DNA from: Actinomycetota bacterium
GTDB taxonomy: Bacteria > Actinomycetota > Actinomycetes > Nanopelagicales > Nanopelagicaceae
Assembly: GCA_009705235.1 (NCBI GenBank)
Contig: WLCR01000067.1
Location: 1-6,068, forward strand
Direction: 5' to 3'
Length of the DNA: 6,068 bases
The notes under the pieces were generated by a model, which was given only the letters and a program-made list of their open reading frames with translations, made no database searches and was not told where the DNA came from. Shown here in pieces: positions 1 through 6,068 of the stretch. Position 1 is the stretch's first letter. Each line of letters begins with the position of its first letter. A program made the position numbers and the translations under genes.

Positions 1-428
1 CCCAGAAATTCTCCCTTTGGTGAAACAACATCCAAATTAGTTGACGTTCCAAAATCAACCACAATTGCTGGGCCGCCATACAAGGTGTGAGCTGCCAATG
101 TATTAACAATCCGATCTGCGCCTATTTCTTTTGGGTTATCAACCAGTAGTGGTACACCAGTTTTGATTCCAGGCTCGACAATTGTTACCCGAACATCTGC
201 AAAATAATAAGCAATCATTGTTCGTAGTTCGCGTAATGTGGCAGGAACGGTTGAGCACACAGCTAAGCCTGTCAGCTTGTAATCCTCGATTAACGCTCGA
301 TATTGCAACCATAGTTCGTCAGCTGTGCTGCGTGGATCTGTCTTAACTCTCCACGAGTGAACTAGTTTCTTGTCATCAAAGATTCCAAGTACGGTATTTG
401 TGTTTCCTACATCAACTGTTAATAACAT
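1..428 (-). CDS. coaX: Type III pantothenate kinase, C-terminal part cut by window edge
   Basis: This enzyme phosphorylates pantothenate with ATP to 4'-phosphopantothenate, the first step from pantothenate to coenzyme A, in the cytoplasm. The start is ATG at 428, with a clear Shine-Dalgarno GGGGAG six bases upstream. The first 142 codons are present and the rest lies beyond base 1. Type III motifs of the ASKHA fold are visible: DVGNTN at residues 6-11 (phosphate binding), GADRIVN at 103-109 with Asp105 at the position of the family's catalytic aspartate, and DFGTST at 125-130 (second phosphate motif). The full protein is usually about 250-260 residues, so roughly the last 110 are missing; the adenosine motif would be there. 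The gene starts two bases after the panC stop, so the two are almost certainly co-transcribed and translationally coupled. The kinase is unrelated in sequence to CoaA. Identity is secure; completeness cannot be judged. Confidence 0.95.
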   Translation of the reverse strand, partial: MLLTVDVGNTNTVLGIFDDKKLVHSWRVKTDPRSTADELWLQYRALIEDYKLTGLAVCSTVPATLRELRTMIAYYFADVRVTIVEPGIKTGVPLLVDNPKEIGADRIVNTLAAHTLYGGPAIVVDFGTSTNLDVVSPKGEFL

Positions 429-430
429 AA

Positions 431-1183
431 CTATCTCCCCACCATTGGCATGTTATCTATCAAACGAACTCCCTCGACCCACCCAGCAATTATTGCTCGA
501 CGGTTCTCTGTGCCTTCATCGGCTAACGTGAAATCCTTTTCATCAACAATCGTTGCGTAATCTTTATCGAATCCTGGCTCGGTAGAAAGTGTTGTATTTA
601 AAATCTCCTGTGCTATTTCTACTGTTGGGGCAAGCTTTGCCGCTGCTAGCGCCCTATGAATAACTAGTGCGATGTTTCGACCTGACTCGCTAAGTCGAAG
701 ATTGCGTGATGACATTGCTAAGCCATCAAATTCACGAACCGTTGGAACACTAATTATTTCAACTTTGGATTTCATTGCTTTAATAATTGTTAATTGTTGG
801 AAATCTTTCTCTCCAAAAATTGCCTTATCTGGTTTTGCGATTGCAAAAAGACGATCAACAACTGTTACGACGCCATCAAAGTGTCCAGGACGCGAAGAGC
901 CTTCATATATATTTCCTAGCGCACCAGCGCTTAATGTTTTGAATCCTTCTGGATAAAGATCTTCGTATTCAGGAAACCAGACCTCGTTTGCACCAGCAAT
1001 TGTTGCAATTTCAATATCACGTTCTGGCGATCGTGGATATTCTTCTAAATCTTCCTTACTTCCAAACTGCAATGGATTTACAAAGATACTAACGATGACA
1101 TCTTTATCTATCGTGCGCGCACGTTTAATTAACGCTTGGTGGCCTTTATGTAAGGCGCCCATAGTTGGCACTAATACAGTCAT
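431..1183 (-). CDS. panC: Pantothenate synthetase (pantoate--beta-alanine ligase), short N-terminus
   Basis: PanC joins pantoate and beta-alanine using ATP, through a pantoyl-adenylate intermediate, to give pantothenate in the cytoplasm. The 250-residue product has the family's landmarks: PTMGALHKGH at residues 6-15 (ATP-binding, HIGH-like), FVNPLQF at 34-40, GEKDFQQ at 124-130 and the KMSKS-like MSSRN at 157-161. The C-terminus LIDNMPMVGR is typical. It is shorter than usual (E. coli about 283, M. tuberculosis 309). The loss is at the N-terminus, where the 20-30 residues normally preceding the VPTMG strand are absent. ATG at 1183 is the only ATG, GTG or TTG in frame after the stop at 1298-1300, and GGAG lies eight bases upstream of it, so it is the best start. 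It follows folK after 56 bp and is followed by coaX after two bases. No panD lies beside it. The function call is firm; the exact N-terminus is less so. Confidence 0.94.
   Translation of the reverse strand: MTVLVPTMGALHKGHQALIKRARTIDKDVIVSIFVNPLQFGSKEDLEEYPRSPERDIEIATIAGANEVWFPEYEDLYPEGFKTLSAGALGNIYEGSSRPGHFDGVVTVVDRLFAIAKPDKAIFGEKDFQQLTIIKAMKSKVEIISVPTVREFDGLAMSSRNLRLSESGRNIALVIHRALAAAKLAPTVEIAQEILNTTLSTEPGFDKDYATIVDEKDFTLADEGTENRRAIIAGWVEGVRLIDNMPMVGR
435..440 (-). promoter_or_regulatory. Ribosome binding site of coaX inside the panC end
   Basis: The minus strand reads GGGGAG followed by six bases and the coaX ATG. The site overlaps the last codons of panC, just before its TAG stop. This supports both the coaX start at 428 and coupled translation of the pair. 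Confidence 0.75.
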
Positions 1184-1239
1184 TTCAGTGGCTCCAGTCC
1201 TTTCGTGGGGTACCGGGCGAGATGGTGCACAGTTTACCT
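1184..1239 (-). other. folK-panC gap, the longest intergenic stretch in the window
   Basis: These 56 bases separate the folK stop from the panC ATG. They hold the panC ribosome binding region. The rest has no convincing promoter and only a weak imperfect hairpin around GTGCACC and GGTACCCCAC, without the T-run of a terminator. The stretch is open in the panC frame, and reads VNCAPSRPVPHERTGATE just before the ATG. It could therefore encode an N-terminal extension if a non-canonical start were used. In M. tuberculosis this interval contains several genes (the DUF3180, membrane and DUF2520 proteins), none of which is present here. Confidence 0.5.
1192..1203 (-). promoter_or_regulatory. Ribosome binding region of panC
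   Basis: On the minus strand AAAGGA and then GGAG precede the panC ATG; GGAG ends eight bases before it. The good spacing of GGAG supports the ATG at 1183 even though that start makes the protein short. Confidence 0.6.
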
Positions 1240-1689
1240 CTATGCAGGCAATTGCTCCAAAAGTTCTTTTATCGATCCATGCGTGAGCAAGATTGCATCA
1301 GGCTCAATTTCTAACCAGGGCTGCAAAACAAAGCGTCGTTCATGTGCGCGAGGATGTGGCAACTGTAATTCGTCAGCCTTGCTTAATAACCCACCGTATT
1401 GAATTAAATCCAAATCAATAGTTCGAGGTCCCCAGTGTTCAACTCTTTCGCGACCTAAGCTTTTTTCGATTCCATGTAGCAAAGACAGTAAATCCATGGC
1501 AGGTAATTCGCTATCAATTATGCATACGGCATTTAAGTAATCAGGCTGCTCGGGCCCACCAACGGGGGCAGTTGTGTAATAACTAGAAACCAACTGAACA
1601 TCTGTTGCTTCACGTAACAAGGCAATTGCAAGATCCAGGTTTTCTTGAGGTTGGCCGATGTTGGCGCCAAGTGCAATTACAGCTTTCAT
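1240..1689 (-). CDS. folK: 6-hydroxymethyl-7,8-dihydropterin pyrophosphokinase (HPPK)
   Basis: FolK transfers pyrophosphate from ATP to 6-hydroxymethyl-7,8-dihydropterin, making the substrate for FolP in folate synthesis. The 149-residue protein is near the usual length (E. coli 159) and shows the HPPK signatures in order. These are LGANIG at residues 7-12, the TAPVGGPEQPDYLN segment at 40-53, and GRERVEHWGPRTIDLDL at 79-95. Asp92 and Asp94 sit at the positions of the two magnesium-binding aspartates. PHPRAHERRFVL at 111-122 matches the loop that closes over ATP. The start ATG shares the ATGA overlap with the folB stop (1686-1689). The Shine-Dalgarno upstream is weak, so translation probably depends on ribosomes finishing folB. 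It is a separate protein, not fused to FolB as in some bacteria. Confidence 0.96.
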   Translation of the reverse strand: MKAVIALGANIGQPQENLDLAIALLREATDVQLVSSYYTTAPVGGPEQPDYLNAVCIIDSELPAMDLLSLLHGIEKSLGRERVEHWGPRTIDLDLIQYGGLLSKADELQLPHPRAHERRFVLQPWLEIEPDAILLTHGSIKELLEQLPA

Positions 1690-2048
1690 CGGACTCTGGT
1701 TACGACTACTGCAATATCTTTTAATTGAGCTGCAACTGGTGCTTGGGGTTTGTGAACCGTTACAGTCACAGAAAGTACCTTGATGTGTTGATTCAAAACA
1801 CGCTCAGCAATTCGGGCAGCAAGCTTTTCAATCAAGTTAACTGGATTAGTCGTAATTTCTTCAACAACTAATTCTGTGATTTCTGCATAGTTAACCGTGT
1901 CTTCAATTGCATCCGACTGTGATGCTGCCTTCAAATCGACCGAAAGTGTTAAGTCAACAAAGAAGTCTTGACCATCTTTACGTTCTTGTTCAAATAATCC
2001 GTGATAACCAAAGCCATGGATGCCTGATAAAACAATCTGATCGTTCAT
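1686..2048 (-). CDS. folB: Dihydroneopterin aldolase
   Basis: FolB cleaves 7,8-dihydroneopterin to 6-hydroxymethyl-7,8-dihydropterin and glycolaldehyde, and acts as an oligomer in the cytoplasm. The 120-residue sequence is full length and aligns from memory without gaps to the well-studied Staphylococcus aureus enzyme at the key sites. Glu22 lies in YHGLFEQER, Tyr54 in DTVNYAEI, Glu74 in NLIEKLA (pterin binding) and Lys100 in HKPQAP. All expected catalytic residues are present. The gene overlaps folP by four bases at its start (ATGA, 2045-2048) and folK by four at its end, a compact arrangement for coupled translation. The related FolX epimerase is a less likely alternative, because the neighbours are folP and folK and the aldolase residues are all there. 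Confidence 0.95.
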   Translation of the reverse strand: MNDQIVLSGIHGFGYHGLFEQERKDGQDFFVDLTLSVDLKAASQSDAIEDTVNYAEITELVVEEITTNPVNLIEKLAARIAERVLNQHIKVLSVTVTVHKPQAPVAAQLKDIAVVVTRVR

Positions 2049-2800
2049 TTGGTCAGCACCTCACTATGTGGTTTCACACTATGAACTCTAACTGCCCACA
2101 CACCCGTGGTGGCAAGTCGCTTAGTTAATTCAATGCTTGCTTGTTCACGTTCATCTGGAGAATCCCCACCTAGAAATCGTTTTCGCGAGCCACCAACTAA
2201 TACGGGGTAACCCATTGCAACAAATTTATCGATCGAATCAATGATCTCCCAGTTGTGCTGGGCATCTTTAGCAAAGCCCAGGCCTGGATCAATTATCAAA
2301 TTACTGGGATTGATGCCGGCATCTAGAGCAGCATCTACGCGCTCTTGTAGCTCTGAAATCACATCAACAACCACATCGTTGTAAATAGCCTTTGAATTCA
2401 TATCTTTTGATTGCCCGCGCCAGTGCATTGCAATATATGGAAGCTGTAAACGAGCAGCTGTCCGTAGCATCTGTGAGTCTGCCAATCCCCCGCTAACATC
2501 ATTAATTATTGCTGCTCCAGCTTTAATTGCTGCTTCGGCTGTACTGGCACGCATTGTGTCAATACTTATGCGTGCACCATGCTTTGCAAGTTCCGTAATT
2601 ACCGGGATTGTGCGTTGTATTTCTTCCGCTTCGCTTACGCGATCTGCACCAGGTCGAGTTGATTCACCACCGATATCGATTATGTCGACGCCTTCTGCAA
2701 TCATTTCTAAACCGCGTGCGACTGCAGCATCAAAATCATTATGTCGCCCACCATCGGCAAATGAATCAGGGGTTACATTCAATATGCCCATGATCAACAT
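2045..2800 (-). CDS. folP: Dihydropteroate synthase
   Basis: FolP condenses the FolK product with p-aminobenzoate to give dihydropteroate; it is the sulfonamide target. The 251-residue protein is a TIM barrel with all pterin-site motifs. They are NVTPDSF at residues 8-14, GGESTRPG at 44-51, Asp81 in ISIDTMR, Asn100 in INDVSGG, Asp171 in IDPGLGF, Lys207 in GGSRKRF, and Arg238 with His240 in RVHSV. MHWRG at 125-129 is typical of actinobacterial FolP1. The frame stays open upstream to 2938, but that part overlaps folE and gives no DHPS-like sequence. ATG at 2800, five bases after the folE stop, is therefore preferred. A second ATG at 2791 would remove three residues and cannot be excluded. The upstream Shine-Dalgarno is weak (AAGG, ten bases away), so coupling to folE is likely. 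No resistance-type insertion is seen near the STRPG loop. Confidence 0.95.
   Translation of the reverse strand: MLIMGILNVTPDSFADGGRHNDFDAAVARGLEMIAEGVDIIDIGGESTRPGADRVSEAEEIQRTIPVITELAKHGARISIDTMRASTAEAAIKAGAAIINDVSGGLADSQMLRTAARLQLPYIAMHWRGQSKDMNSKAIYNDVVVDVISELQERVDAALDAGINPSNLIIDPGLGFAKDAQHNWEIIDSIDKFVAMGYPVLVGGSRKRFLGGDSPDEREQASIELTKRLATTGVWAVRVHSVKPHSEVLTK
2057..2062 (-). promoter_or_regulatory. Ribosome binding site of folB inside the folP end
   Basis: The minus strand reads GAGGTG eight bases before the folB ATG, within the last codons of folP. It supports the folB start at 2048 in addition to the ATGA overlap. Confidence 0.6.
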
Positions 2801-2805
2801 GAGAA

Positions 2806-3408
2806 TTACGCCTTGGTGATGAGTGAAATTGCTTCTGCACGTGTAGCAGGATTTGTTAACGCACCCCGAACTGCTGATGTTGTAGTTCGAGCCTGGGATT
2901 TTTTCACTCCGCGCATCGACATACATAGATGTTCGCAATCAATAATCACAATTACGCCCAATGGATCAAGGATACTTACCATTGCATCTGCAATTTGAGT
3001 AGTTAAACGCTCTTGCACTTGTGGGCGCTTTGCATACATGTCAACCAAACGTGCAAGCTTTGAAAGACCAGTGATCTTTCCACGTGGGATATATCCGATA
3101 TGCGCAACACCGTGGAAAGGAGTTAAATGATGTTCGCAGTGTGAAAACACTTCGATGTCCCGAACGATTACCAACTCTTCATGACCAATATCAAAAGTTG
3201 TTGTTAAAACATCTTCGGGTGATTGCCACAATCCTTCAAAGTTTTCCTTCATTGCGCGTGCAACCCGTGCAGGAGTTTCCTTTAAACCATCGCGGTCTGG
3301 ATCTTCGCCAAGGGCAATAAGTAGCTCGCGAACCGCCTTTTCAGCACGTTCCTGGTCATAAGGACCAGATGCGCGACCATCAGAGACAGATACTTTATTT
3401 ACCGTCAC
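2806..3408 (-). CDS. folE: GTP cyclohydrolase I
   Basis: FolE opens GTP and recyclises it to 7,8-dihydroneopterin triphosphate plus formate, the entry step to folates. I place the start at GTG 3408, giving 200 residues, close to the 202 of M. tuberculosis FolE. A strong Shine-Dalgarno, AAGAAGG, lies six bases upstream. An ATG at 3480 in the same frame lies deep inside ftsH and would add a basic stretch foreign to the family. Zinc ligands Cys91 and His94 (in [12 protein letters not shown]) and Cys162 (in [10 protein letters not shown]) are present, with His93 and His160 at the catalytic histidine positions. [18 protein letters not shown] at 34-51 and [10 protein letters not shown] at 127-136 are typical. 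With three cysteine/histidine ligands intact this is the zinc type IA enzyme, not FolE2. The gene overlaps ftsH by 14 bases and ends five bases before folP. Confidence 0.95.
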   Translation of the reverse strand: MTVNKVSVSDGRASGPYDQERAEKAVRELLIALGEDPDRDGLKETPARVARAMKENFEGLWQSPEDVLTTTFDIGHEELVIVRDIEVFSHCEHHLTPFHGVAHIGYIPRGKITGLSKLARLVDMYAKRPQVQERLTTQIADAMVSILDPLGVIVIIDCEHLCMSMRGVKKSQARTTTSAVRGALTNPATRAEAISLITKA

Positions 3409-5446
3409 TTGCAGCCTTCTTGCGACGAGTTGCTTTCTTAGGCTCTTTAGGTGTTTCGACAACAATCCGCTCAGGAACATCCACTGGTGGTTGATCAGAC
3501 GGAATGCGAGTAGCAGATCCTGTCCATGCAGGACGCTTTGTAACCAGTTTTACCTTTTTAAAGATTGCAGCGATTTCATCCTTGTTCAAAGTTTCTTTTT
3601 CAAGAAGTTCAACCACCATCTCATCAAGAATCTTGCGATTAGCAACCAAGATATCAAATGCTTCTTGATGTGCATTCTCAATTAAACGACGAATTTCACG
3701 ATCAACGACTCCTGCAATGTTCTCGCTGTAATCGCGTTGATGCCCGTAGTCGCGACCTAAGAATGGTTCGGATGCTCCGCCACCAAGTTTGATTGCACCG
3801 ATTGCTTCAGTCATTCCATATTGAGTAACCATTGCTCGTGCGAGCTCGGTTGCTTTTTCAATGTCATTGGAAGCACCAGTTGATGGATCATGGAAAATAA
3901 GTTCTTCAGCTGCGCGGCCACCTAATGAATATGCCAACTGATCAAGTAGCTGATTGCGAGTTGTTGAGTACTTATCTTCATCCGGCAAAACCATGGTGTA
4001 ACCAAGTGCGCGGCCTCGAGGCATGATTGTCACTTTGTGAACAGGGTCTGTATGTGGCAATGCATGGGCAACTAGTGCGTGACCTGCTTCGTGATAAGCA
4101 GTAACTCGTCGTTCATCATCACTCATTAATCGAGATTTACGTTGTGGTCCCGCCATCACACGATCAATTGCTTCATCTAGTTCTGGGTTTCCAATGACCG
4201 CTTTATTTTCACGAGCAGATAGAAGTGCTGCTTCATTAAGCACATTTGCTAAATCTGCACCTGTAAAACCAGGTGTACGACGGGCGTAATCAACTAGCTT
4301 TACTTCATCACTTAGCGGCTTGCCCTTTGCATGGACCTGCAAGATTGCTTCTCGACCCTTTAAGTCAGGACGATCAACAGCGATCTGACGATCAAAACGA
4401 CCTGGGCGTAACAACGCAGGATCTAGAACATCTGGACGATTTGTTGCAGCGATCAAAATTACCTTTGAGTTTTCTTCGAAGCCATCCATCTCGACCAATA
4501 ATTGATTAAGAGTCTGTTCACGTTCATCGTGACCACCACCCATACCTGCACCACGTTGGCGACCCACCGCATCAATTTCGTCGATAAAAACAATTGCAGG
4601 TGCATTTGCTTTTGCTTGATTAAACAAATCGCGGACGCGCGCTGCACCAACACCAACAAACATTTCTACAAAGTCAGAACCTGAAATTGAATAGAAAGGT
4701 ACCCCGGCTTCACCAGCTACAGCGCGAGCCAAAAGTGTCTTACCTGTTCCTGGAGGGCCAAATAATAAAACGCCCTTAGGAATCTTTGCGCCAAGTGGTG
4801 CGTATTTTTCTGGCTTTGCAAGGAAATCTTTAATCTCATCTAATTCGGCAAGTGCTTCATCCGCTCCTGCTACATCCTTAAATGTTGTCTTAGGAACATC
4901 ATTGTCCTGCAATTTTGCACGAGATTTTCCAAATTGGAAAACCTTGTTTCCGCCTTGTGCCTGACTCATAAACCAAAAGAACAGGAATCCAATAAGCAAA
5001 AACGGAATTATCGAGAAAAGGAATGACACTAATAATGATTGAGAAGGAACTTTTACATTCCAACCCTGTGAAGGTGGATTAGCAGTTAATGCATCAACCA
5101 AAGTTGGCTCTTGACGTGCAACATAGAAAGATTCAACCTTCGAATCACCCTTAATTGTGTTGCCAGGAGTAAGGATTAGGCGAATCTTCTGGTCCTTATC
5201 TACAAGTTCTGCAGAAAGGACTTTCGACTGAGTAATTGCATCAATTGCTTGTGAAGTTTCTATTTGGGTGTACTTATTGCCCGCAGATGTGATTTGACCA
5301 AATACCGTAACGGCAAAGATCGCAGCAACAATCCAAAAAAGAGGACCGCGGAAAATTTTACCGCCGGTGCTTGCAGGCTTTTTTGTTGCGTTCTTGCCTG
5401 AAAAACTCTTCTTCGTTGGCTTCTTAGGCTTTTGTGCTTGTGACAT
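3395..5446 (-). CDS. ftsH: ATP-dependent zinc metalloprotease FtsH
   Basis: FtsH is a hexameric AAA+ protease of the cytoplasmic membrane that unfolds and degrades misassembled membrane proteins and some soluble regulators. In this 683-residue protein a lysine-rich N-terminus (nine Lys in the first 30 residues) precedes transmembrane helix 1 (about 36-52). An external domain (about 55-135) and helix 2 (about 138-160) follow. The AAA module has Walker A GPPGTGKT at 230-237, the pore motif FVG at 263-265, Walker B IVFIDE at 285-290, and the second region of homology with [20 protein letters not shown] at 334-353. The protease domain has the zinc motif HEAGH at 452-456 and a third ligand, Asp528, in SNDIEKAT. 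A basic, proline-containing tail (about 635-683) ends the protein, shorter than in mycobacterial FtsH (about 760 residues in all). ATG 5446 lies 25 bases after hpt; the Shine-Dalgarno is weak (GAGAA). All catalytic residues are intact. Confidence 0.97.
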   Translation of the reverse strand: MSQAQKPKKPTKKSFSGKNATKKPASTGGKIFRGPLFWIVAAIFAVTVFGQITSAGNKYTQIETSQAIDAITQSKVLSAELVDKDQKIRLILTPGNTIKGDSKVESFYVARQEPTLVDALTANPPSQGWNVKVPSQSLLVSFLFSIIPFLLIGFLFFWFMSQAQGGNKVFQFGKSRAKLQDNDVPKTTFKDVAGADEALAELDEIKDFLAKPEKYAPLGAKIPKGVLLFGPPGTGKTLLARAVAGEAGVPFYSISGSDFVEMFVGVGAARVRDLFNQAKANAPAIVFIDEIDAVGRQRGAGMGGGHDEREQTLNQLLVEMDGFEENSKVILIAATNRPDVLDPALLRPGRFDRQIAVDRPDLKGREAILQVHAKGKPLSDEVKLVDYARRTPGFTGADLANVLNEAALLSARENKAVIGNPELDEAIDRVMAGPQRKSRLMSDDERRVTAYHEAGHALVAHALPHTDPVHKVTIMPRGRALGYTMVLPDEDKYSTTRNQLLDQLAYSLGGRAAEELIFHDPSTGASNDIEKATELARAMVTQYGMTEAIGAIKLGGGASEPFLGRDYGHQRDYSENIAGVVDREIRRLIENAHQEAFDILVANRKILDEMVVELLEKETLNKDEIAAIFKKVKLVTKRPAWTGSATRIPSDQPPVDVPERIVVETPKEPKKATRRKKAASDGK
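3415..3421 (-). promoter_or_regulatory. Strong ribosome binding site of folE within the ftsH coding end
   Basis: AAGAAGG stands six bases before the folE GTG. The same bases encode Lys676, Lys677 and the start of Ala678 in the basic tail of FtsH, so this piece of DNA serves two genes. It is the main reason for choosing GTG 3408 as the folE start. Confidence 0.75.
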
Positions 5447-5471
5447 GTCTGGGGATTCTCGTTTCTATTTC

Positions 5472-6023
5472 TTATTCGTACATGTGCTTAGCAAGCACGC
5501 CAATAAAAGGAAGGTTTCGGTACTTTTCATCGAAATCAAGTCCATACCCAATTACGAAATCTTTTGGAATATCAAAGCCAACATACTTAACGTTGACTTC
5601 AACCTTTGCTGCTTCTGGCTTACGCAAAATTGAGAGAATCTCTACTGAACCAACACCACGTGATTCAAGGTTTGCCTTGAGCCAAGAAAGTGTTAAACCT
5701 GAATCAACAATGTCTTCGACAATTAATACGTTGCGTCCAGTGATGTCTCGATCTAAATCTTTAAGGATACGAACAACTCCGCTGGACTTTGTTCCGGATC
5801 CATATGAAGAAACCGCCATCCAATCCATATCTATGTGGCGTTGCAGAGCGCGGGAAAGATCGGCAACTGCCATAACTGCACCTTTTAATACGCCAACAAG
5901 TAGCAGGTCTTTACCTTCGTAATCTTTATCAACCTGTGCTGCGAGCTCTTTGATTCGTGCTTGCAACTGTTCTTCGGTCACGATTACGCGTTCGATATCG
6001 CCCTTGACTGCTTCTAAATCCAC
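5472..6023 (-). CDS. hpt: Hypoxanthine (-guanine) phosphoribosyltransferase
   Basis: Hpt joins hypoxanthine or guanine to PRPP, giving IMP or GMP and pyrophosphate, and so salvages purines in the cytoplasm. The 183-residue protein has the type I phosphoribosyltransferase fold. [10 protein letters not shown] at 41-50 carries the pyrophosphate-binding loop, [11 protein letters not shown] at 72-82 is the flexible lid, and [10 protein letters not shown] at 102-111 is the PRPP motif with Glu103 and Asp104. Lys135 in LRKPEA and the [23 protein letters not shown] region (149-171) form the purine side. The start is GTG 6023, with GGGAG four bases upstream; the sequence from the first residues resembles M. 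tuberculosis Hpt (GDI, then TEEQLQARI). The frame stays open to the window edge, but without another ATG, GTG or TTG. Substrate preference between hypoxanthine and guanine cannot be told from sequence alone. It is followed by ftsH, the classical hpt-ftsH pairing. Confidence 0.95.
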   Translation of the reverse strand: MDLEAVKGDIERVIVTEEQLQARIKELAAQVDKDYEGKDLLLVGVLKGAVMAVADLSRALQRHIDMDWMAVSSYGSGTKSSGVVRILKDLDRDITGRNVLIVEDIVDSGLTLSWLKANLESRGVGSVEILSILRKPEAAKVEVNVKYVGFDIPKDFVIGYGLDFDEKYRNLPFIGVLAKHMYE

Positions 6024-6027
6024 GATT

Positions 6028-6032
6028 CTCCC
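6028..6032 (-). promoter_or_regulatory. Ribosome binding site of hpt
   Basis: The minus strand reads GGGAG, then AATC, then the GTG start of hpt. The four-base spacer is short but usable. The site abuts a possible upstream stop codon TAG at 6034-6032. Confidence 0.5.
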
Positions 6033-6068
6033 TATGGTCGGTGCGGTGAGAGCGAAAGTCTGCCCGAA
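6032..6068 (-). CDS. Possible C-terminal end of an upstream gene (tilS expected by position)
   Basis: One minus-strand frame reads [11 protein letters not shown] and then TAG, stopping eight bases before the hpt GTG. A gene end at this spot would match the tight spacing of the rest of the operon. In actinobacteria tilS (tRNA-Ile lysidine synthetase) commonly precedes hpt, so tilS is the expected identity. Eleven residues are too few to recognise a family, and the frame could be open by chance. The assignment rests on position only. Confidence 0.3.
   Translation of the reverse strand, partial: SGRLSLSPHRP

Noticed and set aside
672..956. Plus-strand open frame opposite panC
   Set aside because: It is antisense to conserved panC motifs, has no domain-like sequence, and fits a chance frame.
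1205..1239. Possible terminator hairpin or internal promoter in the folK-panC gap
   Set aside because: GTGCACC and GGTACCCCAC pair only imperfectly with a bulge, and no T-run follows. No pair of -35 and -10 boxes with proper spacing was found on the minus strand.
2801..2938. N-terminal extension of folP to an ATG at 2938
   Set aside because: It would overlap folE by more than 130 bases, and its translation (Cys- and Ser-rich) is unlike dihydropteroate synthases. The ATG at 2800 gives the normal family start.
3409..3480. folE start at the upstream ATG 3480
   Set aside because: The added residues are basic, unlike FolE N-termini, and lie deep inside ftsH. GTG 3408 has a strong, well-spaced ribosome binding site and gives the expected length.
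4273..4509. Plus-strand open frame opposite the AAA domain of ftsH
   Set aside because: The His, Leu and Asp repeats come from the reverse complement of conserved AAA codons. No independent coding evidence is visible.
5434..5922. Plus-strand open frame of 162 codons opposite hpt
   Set aside because: It lies antisense to a gene with a full set of phosphoribosyltransferase motifs. Its translation is rich in Ser, Thr and Arg, has no recognisable domain, and looks like a shadow.
1..6068. Hidden defence system, mobile element, CRISPR array, tRNA or riboswitch
   Set aside because: Nearly every base is in a conserved housekeeping gene, the gaps are 56 bp or less, and I saw no direct repeats, inverted terminal repeats or structured leader. 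I found no sign of a novel system here.

Overview
This window looks like a core-genome segment from a low-GC member of the Actinobacteria. All recognised genes lie on the minus strand, so the window is read from its right end to its left. The order hpt, ftsH, folE, folP, folB, folK, panC, coaX matches the actinobacterial folate/pantothenate cluster known from Mycobacterium tuberculosis. The proteins also carry actinobacterial wording, such as MHWRG in FolP and the FolE and Hpt motifs. The DNA is AT-leaning by eye, and the genes are packed with 4-14 bp overlaps or very short gaps. Together this suggests a streamlined planktonic actinobacterium of the freshwater acI / Nanopelagicales kind. That placement is inference and has not been checked against a database.

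Layout in transcription order. 6068-6032 may hold the last 11 codons of an upstream gene; tilS would be the expected neighbour. 6023-5472 is hpt (purine salvage). 5446-3395 is ftsH (membrane AAA+ zinc protease). 3408-2806 is folE, starting with GTG inside the ftsH end. 2800-2045 is folP, 2048-1686 folB and 1689-1240 folK, the last two joined to their upstream genes by ATGA stop/start overlaps. A 56 bp gap follows, the largest in the window. 1183-431 is panC, and 428-1 is coaX, cut by the window edge after 142 codons.

How they work together: FolE, FolB, FolK and FolP carry GTP towards dihydropteroate. The triphosphate-removing step, the p-aminobenzoate genes and folC are not here. PanC makes pantothenate and CoaX phosphorylates it on the way to coenzyme A. 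Hpt salvages hypoxanthine and guanine into IMP and GMP, which feed the GTP pool FolE uses. FtsH does membrane protein quality control and is linked by position rather than pathway. The tight spacing fits one long transcript. I saw no convincing internal promoter, terminator, RNA gene, repeat, mobile element or CRISPR array.

I did not find a new biological system. The observations most worth checking are the short PanC with an unusual open stretch just upstream of its start, and the absence of panD and several cluster genes normally found around panC in actinobacteria.
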